A DNA stretch of 64,000 bases from Dermatophagoides farinae (GCF_024713945.1 NC_134679.1:67001-131000), one strand, 5' to 3'; counted from the first letter of the stretch, positions 13,561 to 27,080 are shown. A program made the numbers and translations. Notes: a model not told the origin generated them from the sequence alone.

Positions 13561-16500
13561 TGAATTAGATTATTATGACCATGATGATGATGATGATGAT
13601 TGTAATCATATTGATGGGCCAATGAAATTCACAAGAAATTCTTCTGTCCATTTCTCAATGAAATGAACCCTTACCAATGGAATGCAATTAGTTGATGATG
13701 ATGATGATGGCTGTATACTTTATTTTGAACGTTATGACAACCATCATTGGACAGTCAGCCATAATGGAAACAAATATTATGGACCTATGGGCAATACCAT
13801 ATACTGATATTATCGCAACAACAAAATTGTCGAGATTAAATGATGATGAGATGAGATGAGATGTTATAGAACATATAGAAAATTTAGTTTACCATTTCAT
13901 TTACCATATCATTTATTCATCACATCGTCATCGAATAGGTTCACTTATTTGTCATCCAATTTCATCATTGTCTTCATTTTTTCTTTTCTGAAGCAATGAT
14001 TTCATAGAATAAAATCATCCGACTCATTTTATTCAGTTGAAAAACTAAAATGAATAGTGACAATGAAATAAAAACATTAACAGCAATAGTCATCGGGTAA
14101 ATGATCAAATGAATGTAACATTTTCTTTACTTGCTTTTCTTATGTTGTGTTCAGGCATCCTGAAAATAGGCCTCAAGCTAAAAGATTCTTTCAATTTTCT
14201 TGTAATTTTCCTATTCATGTTGTTGTGCACTGAATAAATGGATGTATGAATAGATGGACCAACTTAATAATCGTCGTCATTGGGAGCAAAATAGCTTGTT
14301 TTCATTCGTTCATTTCCTTAGGTATTGAATGAACATATTTTTTCCAATGATAACGACATGATGATAGTGACTTTTTCATTCTCACAATACAACAACAACA
14401 AAGGGAAATGCTAAGATTTCATTTTCCATTTTTACTATTTTTTTGATCGATTCGAATTCGAATTTCGTTTCTGATGATGACCGTATGGTGAATGCTATGA
14501 AGAATTTGTCGTAACATGGTCATCAATTGTCAAACTTGATTTGTTTCAACTATAAACTCCAGGCAACAGATGTCACGCGAATAGAAGAATCCATATGTTG
14601 ACTCTGAACACTCACAAAGGACGTGCACCAGTTTCAAACATCACATATATTAGATGATTAATTGGTTGTTCCGACAACATCAAGACAGAGTGAGAGAGAG
14701 AAAATATCAAATCGATCACCAAAAACAACACACAACTTACAAAAAAAAAAAATTTGTTTTACATGCTACCAAAACCAGAAAAAAATTCTAGAGAAAATGT
14801 TGCAAAATTTTCTTTTCGATTTTCTGCATCCGTAAACACTTTTTTTCACTATCAAGTTCGTCAATCAAATAATTCAAGGTTCTATATTTTACCGACAAAA
14901 CTTTTTTTTTTATTTATTTGTTGTTGTCTCTACTTGCATTCTGATCAATCAACTCTACCGTTATTAATGATACCGGGATCAAGTGAAAAAGAGAAAGAGA
15001 AAGAGAAAGATGAACACAAATTTTTCTTATTTATTTCATTTTTTGTTTGGACATGAGAAAAAACGAAATTCTCAACTTTTTTGATATTCATTCAGTTCAT
15101 TCGTTCATTGGTTCATTCCTAGGAATAGATTGCTAGGTCTTTTAATGATGAAAACTTCTTTCTTTCTATTCGTTTGTTGTTTGTTGTTTGGAGTCTTGCC
15201 CCATTAAAATGATGACATTTTCACTAGATGATATTACACTTTATCATCATCATAAAATTCTGAGAATTTTTTACTCACGAAATAAGAAAAATGTAGGAAT
15301 ATCAGTCAATGACTGAAAGAGAGGCCGACAATTTTCATTTCCATTTTCCTTTTTTTCACACTTTTCTAGTTTTTATTTTTGTCGGTTTCTGGATCTTATC
15401 ATCAGTTTAGAAAATGAATTGAATGCTGATATTTTTTTCATCACCATTGTTGTTGTTGTTGTTTTTTTGCTGGATGTCATGTGATCCATAATTCATAATT
15501 CATAATGATGATGATGATAACTGACAAAATGAAAAATTTCTGTAAATTGAAAAAAACAAACAAACAAGTCATTAATGACAATTTTTTGTTACAAATTTTA
15601 TTCACTTGGATAATTGAAAATTTTTTCTTTTGCTTTCAGGATGTATTCATAATTTGTTTTGCAAACAATTGGCCAAATAAAAAATGTTGCATGCAACGTA
15701 AGCATCAGACACAACAACAACGAAAAAGAAAATCGAACCAAATGAATGAATCAAAAACACATCAGATAATCTAGAAGAAATCAACTTTTTATTTCGAAAA
15801 AAAACAACAAAATCGACACAACTAACTTGAGGTAAGTGATGCAATTTTTTGCCATCCACTTCCGTATATGTGTGTGTGTGTGCGTTTCCGGTATTTGTGT
15901 GTTTGTTGACAAGGCTGGATTCTCATTTTTTCTCTTTTCAACTTGTCTATTGTAACGAATGAAACGCTGAATGCATGGTCCAATGAATGTGTGTGTGTGT
16001 GTGTGATAATCGTTTGGTCACTAATTAATTTGCTTTGTTTCTATTTTTTGTTTGGTAACACTTGGTGTTTCGGGTGAATGTATTGGCAAGTTCTCGGATT
16101 CAACTGAATAATCCATTTTTGATTTGTCAAAAAAAATTTCATCCATGCACTAGTGATGATGATCGATATTCGGCTCCATGACGTTGATGATGATGATGAA
16201 ATCCGGAAGCAAAGATGGTGGCTGTCATCAGCATAAATCTGTTATCTCCATCGTTGTTTTGATATTCGGTCATTAAATGGAAATTTTCGCATCAATGCAT
16301 ATCAGCCATAGATGAAATTCATAGTCCACTATTTCTATTTTTGTTCAATTAATTTTTCTATTTAAAACGACAACTGCCATGTTGATGGTGATGAAAAAGG
16401 CTATAATTTTCTTCAAATTAGACGTTTATGATCGACAATTTTTTTCTTAATGTTCGGTGTCTATCTAAAAGAATCTCAAGAAATGCAGTTGTCACTCCCC

Positions 16501-18050
16501 TCTCTCTTTGAAGAATTGAGATTTTTCTGTCTGAAAGTGCCATCTTGATTCATTTTCCTATCAACAAAATGAATGTCTGTCTGATTTGTTTGAGAACCAG
16601 TAATTTGTTTCAAATTATAATTTATTAGTAATAGTAATCGAAAAGGTTATTTTCATCTCATCTGATTTTTTTCATTTCATTCTAATAATGCATAACATTC
16701 ATGGCTGAAAAGAATGAGAGAAAATGATCCTTCAAGAAATGTAGATGATAACACACATACACATGCACAGCATTAATATAATTAGATTTAACTCTTCATT
16801 ATCTCATTAATTATCATTGTATCGGTTGCCGTTTTTCAATTTTTTTTTATACTTTTCACTTGTGTAGGTGTGTGTGTGTTGGATTATTTCAACCATTCAC
16901 ACAACATGTTCATGTTGAATTAGTTTTTCTTTCTTGACAATGAATTAATGAAAAGTTCCGGAACAACAAAAACAACGTCAAAAATTCTGGACCAATAAAC
17001 AACGAATAAATGAATGAATGAATGAATGAATATTTTTGCCTGTTATCTTTTCTGTTGAATGATTTTAATTTTAATGGCAAAATTTTCTTTGTTTTTCATG
17101 TTTGATTTCAAATCATGAAATTCTCTGATTCTATAATAGTTTGATAACAATCAGTAAATTATTCACCCAGATGAAAAAAATCTACAATAATAATAATCCG
17201 ATGGATGATTTAATAAATTTTTTTCGTTTTTCAGTTTTTGTTACCGGGTATTACCGTTCAGCTTTTTGTTTTTTGTTTTGTCAAGATTTTCTTATCACAT
17301 ATTTGTTGATAAAAATGAAAAACAAGAACAAAAAAAATACAGGAGGCATAATATGAAAGTTAATTCGGTTGATGATTAAGACCTAATCTATAATAATAAT
17401 GCTGATGGTGATAATGATTCCATTATGATAATTAGAAAATACTAGTACAGATTCATTTCAGTTTTTCGTGTGAAATTTCACAATTTTTTTGTGTGTGTGT
17501 GTCATTTGTTTTTATGGTCATGGTCATGTGTCCAATTCGTTACGAAAAAGAAACTTTGAAACAACCACATACAACTTTGACTAGTCCGATTTACTTTTTT
17601 CCAATCTAATGAACCAGAAACGATAAAGGAGGCAACTATGTTTTAGAACACTCACACACAGGAAAGAAAAAGAGAAAATTCTTTTTCAGTGAATCAAATT
17701 AATAAAAGCCAAACATCTTTTTTGTTTCCATGGAAATTCAATTTCAATTTGGTTTTTTCTTTGTGATCGTTCTCTATTTTCATTCTATAAGTCTGTCACC
17801 GATTCACTTGATTCGGATAAAAAAGAGAAAAATCTGATGGACAAAAAGGATTTAGCAATGTCCATCGTGATCATCACGACCAAAAAAAAAACACAAATCC
17901 AATGAAAATGAATTGAAATTTTATGATAGCCGCTAGTGTTTATTTTTTCCTATTCTCATAACATTTATTCATCATTGTGCAACTAGATAGTTTCGTTTTA
18001 TTATTATTATCACTATAAAGCTACCATATTCAATTCTGTTTGTTTGATAT

Positions 18051-18085
18051 TTGATGTTTGATGTTTGATGTTTGATGTTTGATGT
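18051..18085. repeat. TTTGATG heptamer tandem array
   Basis: Five consecutive copies of the 7-mer TTTGATG (first copy degenerate). It is not a telomeric motif I recognise for arthropods (TTAGG). Probably a simple minisatellite. Confidence 0.85.
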
Positions 18086-20501
18086 TCCATACATTTAAAT
18101 TGCCAAAACCATATACATCATATGGCACAATCAGTTTTTATTACATTTTTATATTTCCATTTTGGGAACCATTATTATTGTTGTGTGATAAATTCAGGGT
18201 TTTTCCATCATAATTCGTCATATAAAATATGGATCAATATATTCATTTGATATTCGAAACAAACCAAACGAGATCATTGAAATTCATTTTTTCCGAGAGA
18301 AGCGTTTAAAACGATATCATTCTCACAGATGAGCACAATGGAAAGTAATCGAAGACGTTTCAAAATCGAATGAAAAGATTCTATTTAAATAAATTTCGCA
18401 ACACACAAACAGCAAATCAAAAACTATGAAACGTGGTTGTTGAACTCAAGCCAAATGTTTTTACATAGAATAAGATCATTTATATACCACTTTGACTCAT
18501 CAACAAAACGATATCACGTGACTGTATTTGTTTATTTATTTTTCCCATTGGTATTCGATTAGAAAATCAACTTTTCCTCAATATTCCTCAACAATGATTC
18601 ATCGAATTGAATTTTTTTTTGTGTCATTTCCTTTGTTTCATTTTCATCCATAAATTATCCTAAATGTGAATTTTTTTTATTTTGTGTAAAATATCATCGT
18701 TGCTAATTTTGATTGTTGGTTTGAGAAAAAATTTAAAAAAAATGCGCTACAAAGTTTTCATTCTTTTCTTTCGAAACACATTCCTAAGAATTTCCTCGAG
18801 TTTTCTTTAACTTTTGAATATCATGGTCTTGAAAACAAAAAGAAACAACAATCATAATAATGTTTGTAGATAGGGAATGTGAATACTTTTTTGTGGCACA
18901 TTTTTTTGTTAATAAAAATTAATGAGTTATTAACATTCCAAGGAGTTATGCAATGGAAAGACAAATATTTCACTTGTCAACGACAACGACACCAGTAATA
19001 ATAATAATAAACGATTATTAACTTTAATTTTCAGATTTCCATCATCATCATCATTCATGTGAATCACTTGAATCGGAGATGAATGTGTGTGTGATCAATA
19101 CAGAGAGAAAAGTTTCGCCTTTCGAGTAAGCACACCTCTAGCTTTCTTTTCGAGAGAGATAAAGATGTTCAAGATCGATCGATTTTGATGATTTCAATGA
19201 AGACCGAATAGCAGAAAAAAGTGTGAGAGAGAGAGAAAGCAATCAACCAATTGATATCATCCTATCAAATATCATCATCATATTTATTTATATGGAACAA
19301 ATTGGAATGGTTCTCACTCTCACTCATATTTACAAAAAAAAGTCCAAAGAATCGAGAAACAAAAATGTTTTATTTATTAATATGAAGTTGTATAACTTCT
19401 TTTCAGCTTCATCATCATCATCATCATCATCGAAGATGAATTGAATGAAAAAAAAAGAAAAAAAAACGACAGCCATTGATCAACATTTGATCAGTCTACA
19501 AAAATAAAAATAAAAATAAAAATTAAGTCGATAAAGTTTGGTTTGACGTTTGACGATCGAGAGCGAGAGAGAAGCGGGAAACTTTTTTTCGGTTCATTTT
19601 CCAGAATCTAGTGATCACATCACATCATTCGGAAAAAACGAATAAAGAGTTGAACAAAATGAATTATTGAAATAATAAAAAACGATACCGATTTTTTCGC
19701 CATCTATTCCTTTTTCTTTCTTTCGGTTTCACTTTCCATTTTCGTTTTTTTCTGACTTTAACTTTTCAAGTTTGAAAACCAAACATTAAACGGAATAGAG
19801 CGAAACGATACAGGAAAGCTGATCGATTACTTTGATGCTCGATTCTGAATGTGTGTGTGTGAAGAAATCGAACCAATTTGGATCAATTTCAAATGTCTTG
19901 TGTATGTGTTATTGTCCAAATTCAATTCGTTCGACTATAGCCACATGAAAACTTTCCAAATACAAATGATGGAAACATTTAAAAGAATGATTGAAGGAAA
20001 TGAGAAAATTTTTCATTTTATTTCTATACGAATGATCGAATTTTGGTGATGATGATGATGATGATGATGTCATTATTGTTATATGTGTGTGTGTGTGGAT
20101 ACTTTTCCGATACAATTGTCTTTCTTGTTCATCAAATAAAATTCAATGATGATGAAAAAACTAACAAATTCCCATTCCAACAACAATACGATAGTTTCCG
20201 AGGAAAAAAATAATGTTGCATGACGTTTCAATTTTAATTGGTGTTGTCCATGGCTATTTTGACCAACCATCATCATCACCATCATCAACAACAATACGAG
20301 ATAAGTCAATCGACTTTTGTGTGGGTGTGTGAGGGGATTCGATGAAAATTTCACATTTCTTTTTATCCATTGTGTTTTTTCATCCCTCCAACATTCGATA
20401 TACTTTTAACCGAACCATGAAAGAATAAAAAATCTTCTCGGACAACATTCAACTAATGATTTATTATGTTTCGTTAAATGTTTGTTGAGGGTAGAACGAA
20501 G

Positions 20502-20520
20502 CGGAATCGAACCGATTCCG
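20502..20520. repeat. Perfect 8-bp hairpin with an embedded tRNA B-box-like sequence
   Basis: CGGAATCG, loop AAC, then CGATTCCG form a perfect inverted repeat. On the minus strand it contains GGTTCGATTCC, a perfect match to the RNA polymerase III B-box (TPsiC arm) consensus. I could not fold a full tRNA around it: no partner for the acceptor arm and no clear A box. Confidence 0.55.
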
Positions 20521-21295
20521 GACACTGTGAACTGGCTTTCCATCATATAACTAACATTTCAATTTCATTTTCTTTTCTATATTCAACAATCATTTATCCG
20601 AATGAGAAAAATTAATTTATCATCAATATTTGATCTGTCAGACAGTCACAAAAGAAACGTTTGATTTAATTGGAAAAAACTGTTTCAACCAATAAAAAGA
20701 TCATTGAATCAAAATTTCAATCATTGAACAATGTCCATATTTGTTGACCAGAATCTGAGTGAAAGATGTAGAAGATGTCTGAAATCATTCGATGGAGATG
20801 AAATTTTAAAACAATGATTCAACAATCGTCAATCAATAATTGCAGTCTTTTTCTAAATTCTCATATTACTCATCTCCATTATCATTATTTCCTGAATATG
20901 AGTTTCTTTCAAGAAAATAGGAAAAAATCCCACAACAATAATAATAGAAATAGAAATATTTTTACATGTGAAAAGTATTCGACCATCAAGATAATAGAAG
21001 TCTATGCAACATTCAAATTCCACATTCTTTAGTTTTCTCATTATTATTTCATAATAATAACAAAAATGAGAGTTACATGGATGGAAAAAAAACTTTTTTT
21101 TCATTTGTTCCGAAAACTATTCATGAAAGAAACATTTAGTGAGTGTTTGAAAACAACAGCAAGAGAAAGAGAAATAAAACTCTGAAAAATTATTGCTGCC
21201 GCATCTTTTTTTCTTCTTTTCTCATTGCTATGTTTTTCCGTTTATACATGGATGCTTCTTGGTTTTTTTCTTCTTTCTCATTGCTTTCGGTACAG

Positions 21296-21394
21296 ATTCC
21301 TGAATCCGTGAATAATGGCCATCACCACTATAAACTTGCGTGTGTGTATGGTAAATCCACACTCACATTGTTCCAAGATAGTTTCAGTGAATAG
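21296..21394 (+). other. Candidate terminal coding exon
   Basis: A long pyrimidine tract ending in GGTACAG precedes 21296. From there, in phase 0, 32 coding-like residues run to TAG at 21394 (start IPESVNNGHHHYKLACVYG). A GTAAATCC donor inside would give a shorter internal exon instead. An AATAAA lies about 150 bp downstream, at about 21546. No partner exons were found and no family is recognised. Confidence 0.22.
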
Positions 21395-23878
21395 ACAATG
21401 AACATGAAGATTTTCTCTTTTGACGACAACCAAAGAATAGCACCATTCATAATCCGTTTTATTTATGACCGTTTTTTTCGTTTATTTTATACCACTTTTT
21501 ATAGTGTATATTCCACCATTGTGAACAAGCGAAACGAGGAAAAAATAAAAAAAAGAAAAGAAATGAATGATTTCAATGATGCAATGTGATTATTGTTTGT
21601 TGAATTTTTTTCTTTACCAACCAACCAACTAACCGCCCAACCACCCACTATGAATACATCACATTCTGTTGCAATGTGTGTGTGTGTGTGTCTGTTTAGA
21701 AAAATTGCTCCAAGTAAAAAATAGAAAAGAAACCAAGCATCTTACAACAAGTATATGCTCCTTGTTTTTGAATTGAAAATAATGATTTCTTGATTGTGGA
21801 TGTTTGGGTTGAAATCAATTCAATTCTCGATTCTCGATCATATTTATAAAGTATTTTGAGCGTTGTTTTCAGTTGAGTATTTAAATCTTGTTAGCAAATG
21901 ATATTGGTATCTCATCTTTTAGTGAAAATTCTTTTCTTTTCTTTTCTGGGATTTTTTCTATAATGCGATCAATGTTCAGTTGAATGATCGTAAGCAGTTG
22001 AAGCCTAGTCTAGCCGCTTTGCTTTGAATAATATCCAAATAGGAAAAGAGAAAAAAAGTTGTTCATTCAACTGTAGAATGTTTTTTCCATGTACGTCACC
22101 ATATCACATCTTACATGTCCATCTGTATACGCTCAGTTGACCATCGTCAATCGATTTCAATTTACTTCATTTAAGGTTCTCTCATTCATTCATTGCTTGT
22201 TTGATTTTTTCCCATTTTGACAAGATGAAGGCAATGATGATGATGAAGGAAAAATAAAATTTCCAGTTTTTTTTCCATCTTCCGAATTGAAAAGCGAAAT
22301 TCGACAATTCGATTCAATGATTCAAATGTTTGAAGAATGGCAGTAAAAAAAAAGAGTAGGGAGGAAAATCCATTTCTTCTGGTTCAGATATTCCTGGAAG
22401 GGGCAAGAGGCTTTCTTTTGAAAATGTTCCAAAAATACCAGCGACGACGACGACGACGACGACGATACAAACCGAAAAAGCCATAAAAGTAAATTAAGCC
22501 TAATTATTATCATCATCAACATCCAAAATGATGATGGTTTTGTCATTCGATAATGTTAGTATTGACATAAGATTATTCTTTCTTTCCTCCTTTGATCCGT
22601 TCTTTGTTTGATGGTTTTCTTTTCTTTCTATACATCGTCTCTCTTAATGTATCCAAATGTTATTCAATAAAAAATGCAACTCTCACAACTAGAGCGATAT
22701 AACGAATTTAGTGAACCGAAAAGTCAATGGTTATATTTATTCAGTTATTCAGTTACAGCAACATACTTGACAACAGAATAACACAAAACACACACTGATA
22801 TCATGGCGTTTGACTTAAGTTGACTGATTAGACTGACCAGCAAAAAAAAAAAAAACGAAAAAAGAATAACTAAATCAACGAACCAAACTTGATGAGAAAG
22901 GCGGAAAAATGGTAATAATGATCATCATTATCATTATGAACAAGGAAACTTTGAAAAATTTGTGCAAGAAAAACAAACAAACATGGTTGTCATCATCATC
23001 AGCATAAGATTTTTTTGAATACGTTTGTCACAAACAGATATGGATCCAATATTTCATATATAATCTCAGCAGCAACAACAACGACAAAGAATCTTAAGAT
23101 TTCGACTAGTTGATGTGAATGAATGATCAACAGAATTCTATATGTTTGTTTGTATCATCCTATGTGTTTGAAAGGACGAAAATGAAAAATTCTGTGAAAC
23201 AAATTCTTTCAAAATGTATCACATTTCTTTTTACATAATAGACACCACCATTACTTGTTTCTGGTATCTATTTTTCATTTCAATTCATTATCAACAATGG
23301 TCGTGTATGTGAATTCTATTTTTTTTATTTTTCATGTCATCAAACAAGGGGAGAACATTTTTGTTTCCATTCAACATCATTTGTGAAATTATTTATCATT
23401 TTTTTTTTTTTTTGAAAAATTGTAAAAGGATGTCCGATCTATTATTATTATTGGTTATTGTGCAAACAATACGTCAAAACAAACATTATGGCTCATCTTA
23501 TATATACTTTTTCCTGTTTGATGATGATTTTGTCTTTTTCTATGTGTGTGTTTGGGTGCATATGCTATCCATGTCAGATGCAGTGTCCAGTTTTGATTTC
23601 ATACAACAACAACAACAACAGCAACAAGGCAAGGCAAAGCAATAAGAAAAAAACAGAAAGAAGGCTGAATTTTTTCTTTACAGGTCGAATATTTATTCTC
23701 TGATGTGTGTCGAAGTGTGTGTATGAAATATGACAAACACATGATATGTGAATTCATTCAAAATGTCTCACACTTTTTTGCTTTTTATTTTACTCATCTT
23801 TTTTGATCAATTGGAAATAATGTTCGACAAAGGATAAAATATCTCATTTGTCTGTCTTTCCTTATTATTATCACTCAG
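21395..23878. other. Gene-poor AT-rich DNA
   Basis: Nothing firm. It contains the 49-codon Arg-tract ORF at 22337-22486, (GAC)n at about 22440-22466, an A-rich tract at 22842-22855 and a T-rich tract at 23400-23413. Confidence 0.45.
22337..22486 (+). CDS. 49-codon basic ORF with an eight-arginine run
   Basis: ATG in a good context (GAAGAATGG) opens a complete 49-residue frame: a basic start (MAVKKKSREENP), a hydrophobic/amphipathic middle (FLLVQIFLEGARGFLLKMFQ), eight Arg encoded by CGA repeats, then YKPKKP and a stop. It resembles a small nucleic-acid-binding or nucleolar-targeting peptide in composition only. The Arg run is simply a (CGA)n microsatellite read in one frame, so chance is the default explanation. 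Confidence 0.18.
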   Translation: MAVKKKSREENPFLLVQIFLEGARGFLLKMFQKYQRRRRRRRRYKPKKP

Positions 23879-24070
23879 TCTTGGCTGCAGGTTACGTCTG
23901 ACGCCCTAAAAGTCGATCGTTATGACAAAATTCTATACAAAAAAATCCATAATGACTCAGTTCGAAAGTTCTGGGGTCTTAGACAAAATTTGCAAGAAAA
24001 AAGATTAAATTTTTTTCTCGTTAAACTGGCTGCAATTCATTGGAAAATGTTGGAGAATGTATATTTGTGA
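23879..24070 (+). other. Candidate terminal coding exon, 63 residues
   Basis: A pyrimidine-rich stretch ends in CACTCAG before 23879, with a second AG 12 nt later in the same phase. The phase-0 frame then runs 63 residues to TGA at 24070 with a soluble-protein composition (VTSDALKVDRYDKILYKK, then DSVRKFWGLRQNLQEKR and AAIHWKMLEN). There is no in-frame ATG at the start of the reading, so if real it is a 3' exon of a spliced gene. No upstream partner was identified and I recognise no family. Confidence 0.3.
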
Positions 24071-25977
24071 AACGAAATTCAAAACCCCAAAACAATAACG
24101 AATAAAGAATTATGATTATTATTGCCATTTTGGATGTAACCGAAAAAATTTTTTTTATCCACACCATAAAGTTACAATGATTGAATGAATGAATACATAT
24201 TGATGAAAAATGGGAGGATAAAATAGTTTTCGTTCATGTTTTTGCTTCTCTTACGGGCAATGTGAAAAACTTTTGCCATTATTATGCTTCAAGATGCTGA
24301 TGATATCAATGCTAATGACATATTGCTTTGCCTTGTTGGCTGTGGATAACAACATGAAAAGAACAAAAGGCTAGATTCTACAACTTGAGTGGTGGACGGA
24401 CTTGAACAAAGTTTTTGAATAAAAATGATACACTTATCTCAGTTTTTTGCTTCATATCACCAACCCTCAATGATTCATTTTTTCTCTCTATATGAATGTT
24501 GTTGTCGATCCTGTAATCTTTTCGGTTCTTATGAAATGTTAGTTAGAAATATGCAATTAGTTCAAGATTTGTGAATCCTTTTTTATTTTCGTAATCTTTT
24601 CCCATCACTAATATGTTCGTGTTTTACTTTGGCAGTCTGATCCAGTGAACAAACAAATGATAGTTGAATGAAAGAATAGCAGCAGCAGCAGCAACAACAA
24701 CAACAAAATTATAGCCGAATTTAATTTTCATTTAAATTTAAAATTGCCAAATTTGCCGAATATCGTATATGAGCAACAGCGACGACAGCATTTCGGATTT
24801 TTTTTAATATCATGGCTGCTTGCATTTCATTGCATTGCTCTGGTCTCTGGTATTTTATTTGATGTCAGTCAGTCTGAAATTGTATTGTGTCAGAGAATCG
24901 AGAAAATAATTACAGTTTTGCTCTTTTTTTGATCTTTCCAAAAATTTCAGCCCCGGCTCATTTTTCCAGTCTGTGTGTGTGTGTGGCAAACTCTCTTGCG
25001 TGCATACATACGATAAATACGGCAAATATTCAATCAAGAAGACAGTGAAAAAAAATTTTCATTTTCTCCTCACCAGCTAGTGGATGCTGCCTGCCGTACA
25101 AGAATCTAATGTTTATTCATTGGATCGTTTTTATCTCTTATACAACTACAAACTGTGAAGGCGGTTACGGACAAACGAATTTGTTTTTTTTCTCTTTCTT
25201 TTCTTTTTTCTTCTTCTTCACATCATCATGTCTTGATGAGATGTAAATCACAACCGTACCATACACAGAATCGTATACAAACAAACATTCATTCATTTTG
25301 CAGTTATTTTATGCAAACACTTTTTTACGGCATGTGGAAAGAGGAGAAAAGTAATTTTTCTTAATTTAAAAATGTTGTATTGCCATTTTTTGTTGAAACA
25401 AAATTTCTGTTTTTTTTTCTCTCTCTCTCACTCTCTGAAACATTTCAAACTTTGTAGCCATAGTCGTTTTTCTTGATTCTCATTGTATCTGTTTCTGGAT
25501 TTGAACGAAATTCAAAAGTTTCTTGGCGCCATTCGGTGTGAGTCTGTCATCGTTGTTGTTGTTGCTTGGCACAATGTCACACACCACCGGCCGATCCAGA
25601 GTGAATGATCACCACCACCGTCACATCAACGCCAATTACCCAACTACTAAAAAATAAAAGCAAAATGAGCATGAGAAAATCAGACTCAGACATATAAATC
25701 ATAATGACAATTATTTCAACAAAAAAAAAATACCGAATTCAGTTTCATTGTTGCTAATGATAATGCTTTCCACAGATATCGAATTTTCTCTCTTTCTTTT
25801 TTATAAGGTTGAAAAAATAGGAAATGTTCTCATGTTCGACCATAGAAATGTGAATGATATTCGAAATTCTGCCACTTTTTAATAATGGTGTAATGCTACT
25901 TTTCACTTTTTGTGTTTATCTGTGTGCATAGTACCGGAGTTCTGGATCTGACATCCGATACACACACACACATAGAA
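24071..25977. other. Gene-poor DNA
   Basis: No supportable gene. A TTG-initiated frame at 24744-24932 encodes a hydrophobic, signal-like segment but has no ATG. A GC-richer patch at 25560-25660 is open on both strands. CAG/CAA repeats lie near 24680-24710. Confidence 0.4.
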
Positions 25978-26148
25978 ATGAACAACTACAAGAGGCAGAT
26001 CATACACAGTTATGCCAAAGATCGATTCGTTACAAAAATAAAAATTGAAAATTTCGATTTTCAAAATAAACCCACTATTGAACCAATGATGCGAAGCCGT
26101 GTGTATTCGATAGTATCGAAAGAGGAAGCCACAGGAAAATGTTTGTAA
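25978..26148 (+). CDS. Small ORF, 56 codons, unrecognised
   Basis: ATG at 25978, just after a CA repeat, opens 56 residues rich in Lys, Ile, Arg and Ser (start MNNYKRQIIHSYAKDRF) that look soluble and non-repetitive. No domain is recognised, and there are no splice sites or neighbours to support it. Possibly a chance ORF. Confidence 0.22.
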   Translation: MNNYKRQIIHSYAKDRFVTKIKIENFDFQNKPTIEPMMRSRVYSIVSKEEATGKCL

Positions 26149-26727
26149 AAATAAAGCAAATGCTGTGAAGATGATGGTGATTAGGTCAATTGATTTTGAA
26201 ACATTCAAATGTTTTTTGTGCAAAGTTAGATAGAAAAAGAGAGAGAGAGAGAGAGAAATTTTCATTCGATATACAAACTAATATCGTTTTCGTTACGGTT
26301 TGAGCTGAATTTTTTCGTTCACCATATCAGCAACAGTGAAAAACAAAATTGTTTACCATTTGTTTTTGGTGAGAATAACGAAAAAGAAATTCTTTTCATA
26401 TAGTTTTCCATCTCTTTATATATGGTTTTTTATTCCCATCAGGTTTATCCGTAATAATAATAATTTTCTGCACCGTTTCTCTCTCTCTCTCTCCCTCCCA
26501 TTTCATTCCATATTTATTTCATAATTTTTTTCTTTTCAAAATTGAGATTTTTAAAAAGAAAACTCTGGAGAATTTCTCATTTTATTTTGCAAGTTTCGCT
26601 CTGATTCTATTTTCAAGTTTTCGTTTTCATTTTCATTTTCCTTCTTTCTAAACATGATAAAGAATGACTAAACAAGAAAAAAAATTGGTCGAATCGTTTA
26701 TCGACTGGACAACAGAGATTGGTTTTT

Positions 26728-26976
26728 TCAGTGATGATGAAAACATTGTTTTTGGCTAAACTTTTTTGTTGTTCTTTCGGATGCATAAACAGAGATGTTT
26801 GATGATGATAAAAATGCGCTAGTGTGTTGTGAATAGATTCTTTTTGCTTTTAGGACATGACCAGATGATACAACAATTTCATCGATAGGATACTTGAAAG
26901 ATACCAGAAATATTTCATTCATAGAAACTGATGTTTCAGTCTCTAGGGTTTGTGTTAGAGTTTTTTCACTGATCAT
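26728..26976 (-). CDS. Small ORF, 82 codons, unrecognised
   Basis: ATG at 26976 (complement) opens an 82-residue frame with balanced composition (start MISEKTLTQTLETETSVSMN, middle FLVSFKYPIDEIVVSSGHVL) ending in three His. It is Ser/Thr-rich with no obvious signal peptide or membrane helix. A 31-codon ORF on + overlaps its 3' end. I recognise no family. Composition makes it better than most ORFs in this region, but there is no independent evidence. Confidence 0.28.
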   Translation of the reverse strand: MISEKTLTQTLETETSVSMNEIFLVSFKYPIDEIVVSSGHVLKAKRIYSQHTSAFLSSSNISVYASERTTKKFSQKQCFHHH

Positions 26977-27080
26977 CAATTGTATTGAGAAATTAATTTT
27001 TTATGCAAATAATTTTTCTGTACAAAAAAAGTAAAATCTGCAACTATATCACTGCCACGACCGATGAATAATTCTATCAA

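Larger units (their letters stand above)
12272..21295. other. Long gene-poor AT-rich stretch
   Basis: About 9 kb with no supportable multi-exon gene. It contains GT/CA runs (for example near 15990 and 16870), GAT runs, a heptamer array at 18051-18085 and the small ORF at 13345. A segment at 15640-15697 has excellent splice-like borders (pyrimidine tract plus CAG before, GTAAGC after) and is open in one frame, but its translation is undistinguished. A strong GTAAGTG donor sequence at about 15831 could belong to a non-coding exon. Confidence 0.45.

Noticed and set aside
14521..14660. GC-richer patch with coding-like readings on both strands
   Set aside because: Neither strand has an exon boundary or start that favours it, and the appearance comes from base composition.
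20461..20580. Possible tRNA gene on the minus strand
   Set aside because: Only the TPsiC arm fits. No pairing acceptor stem, anticodon arm or A box could be placed.
24690..24932. Hydrophobic signal-like frame that might be the missing Neto first exon
   Set aside because: No in-frame ATG. Joining it to 44376 would need an intron of almost 20 kb spanning HSCB. Only the phase fits.
25560..25660. 27-codon His-rich ORF on + and a spliced-looking exon on - in the same patch
   Set aside because: The evidence is contradictory between strands and both are very short.
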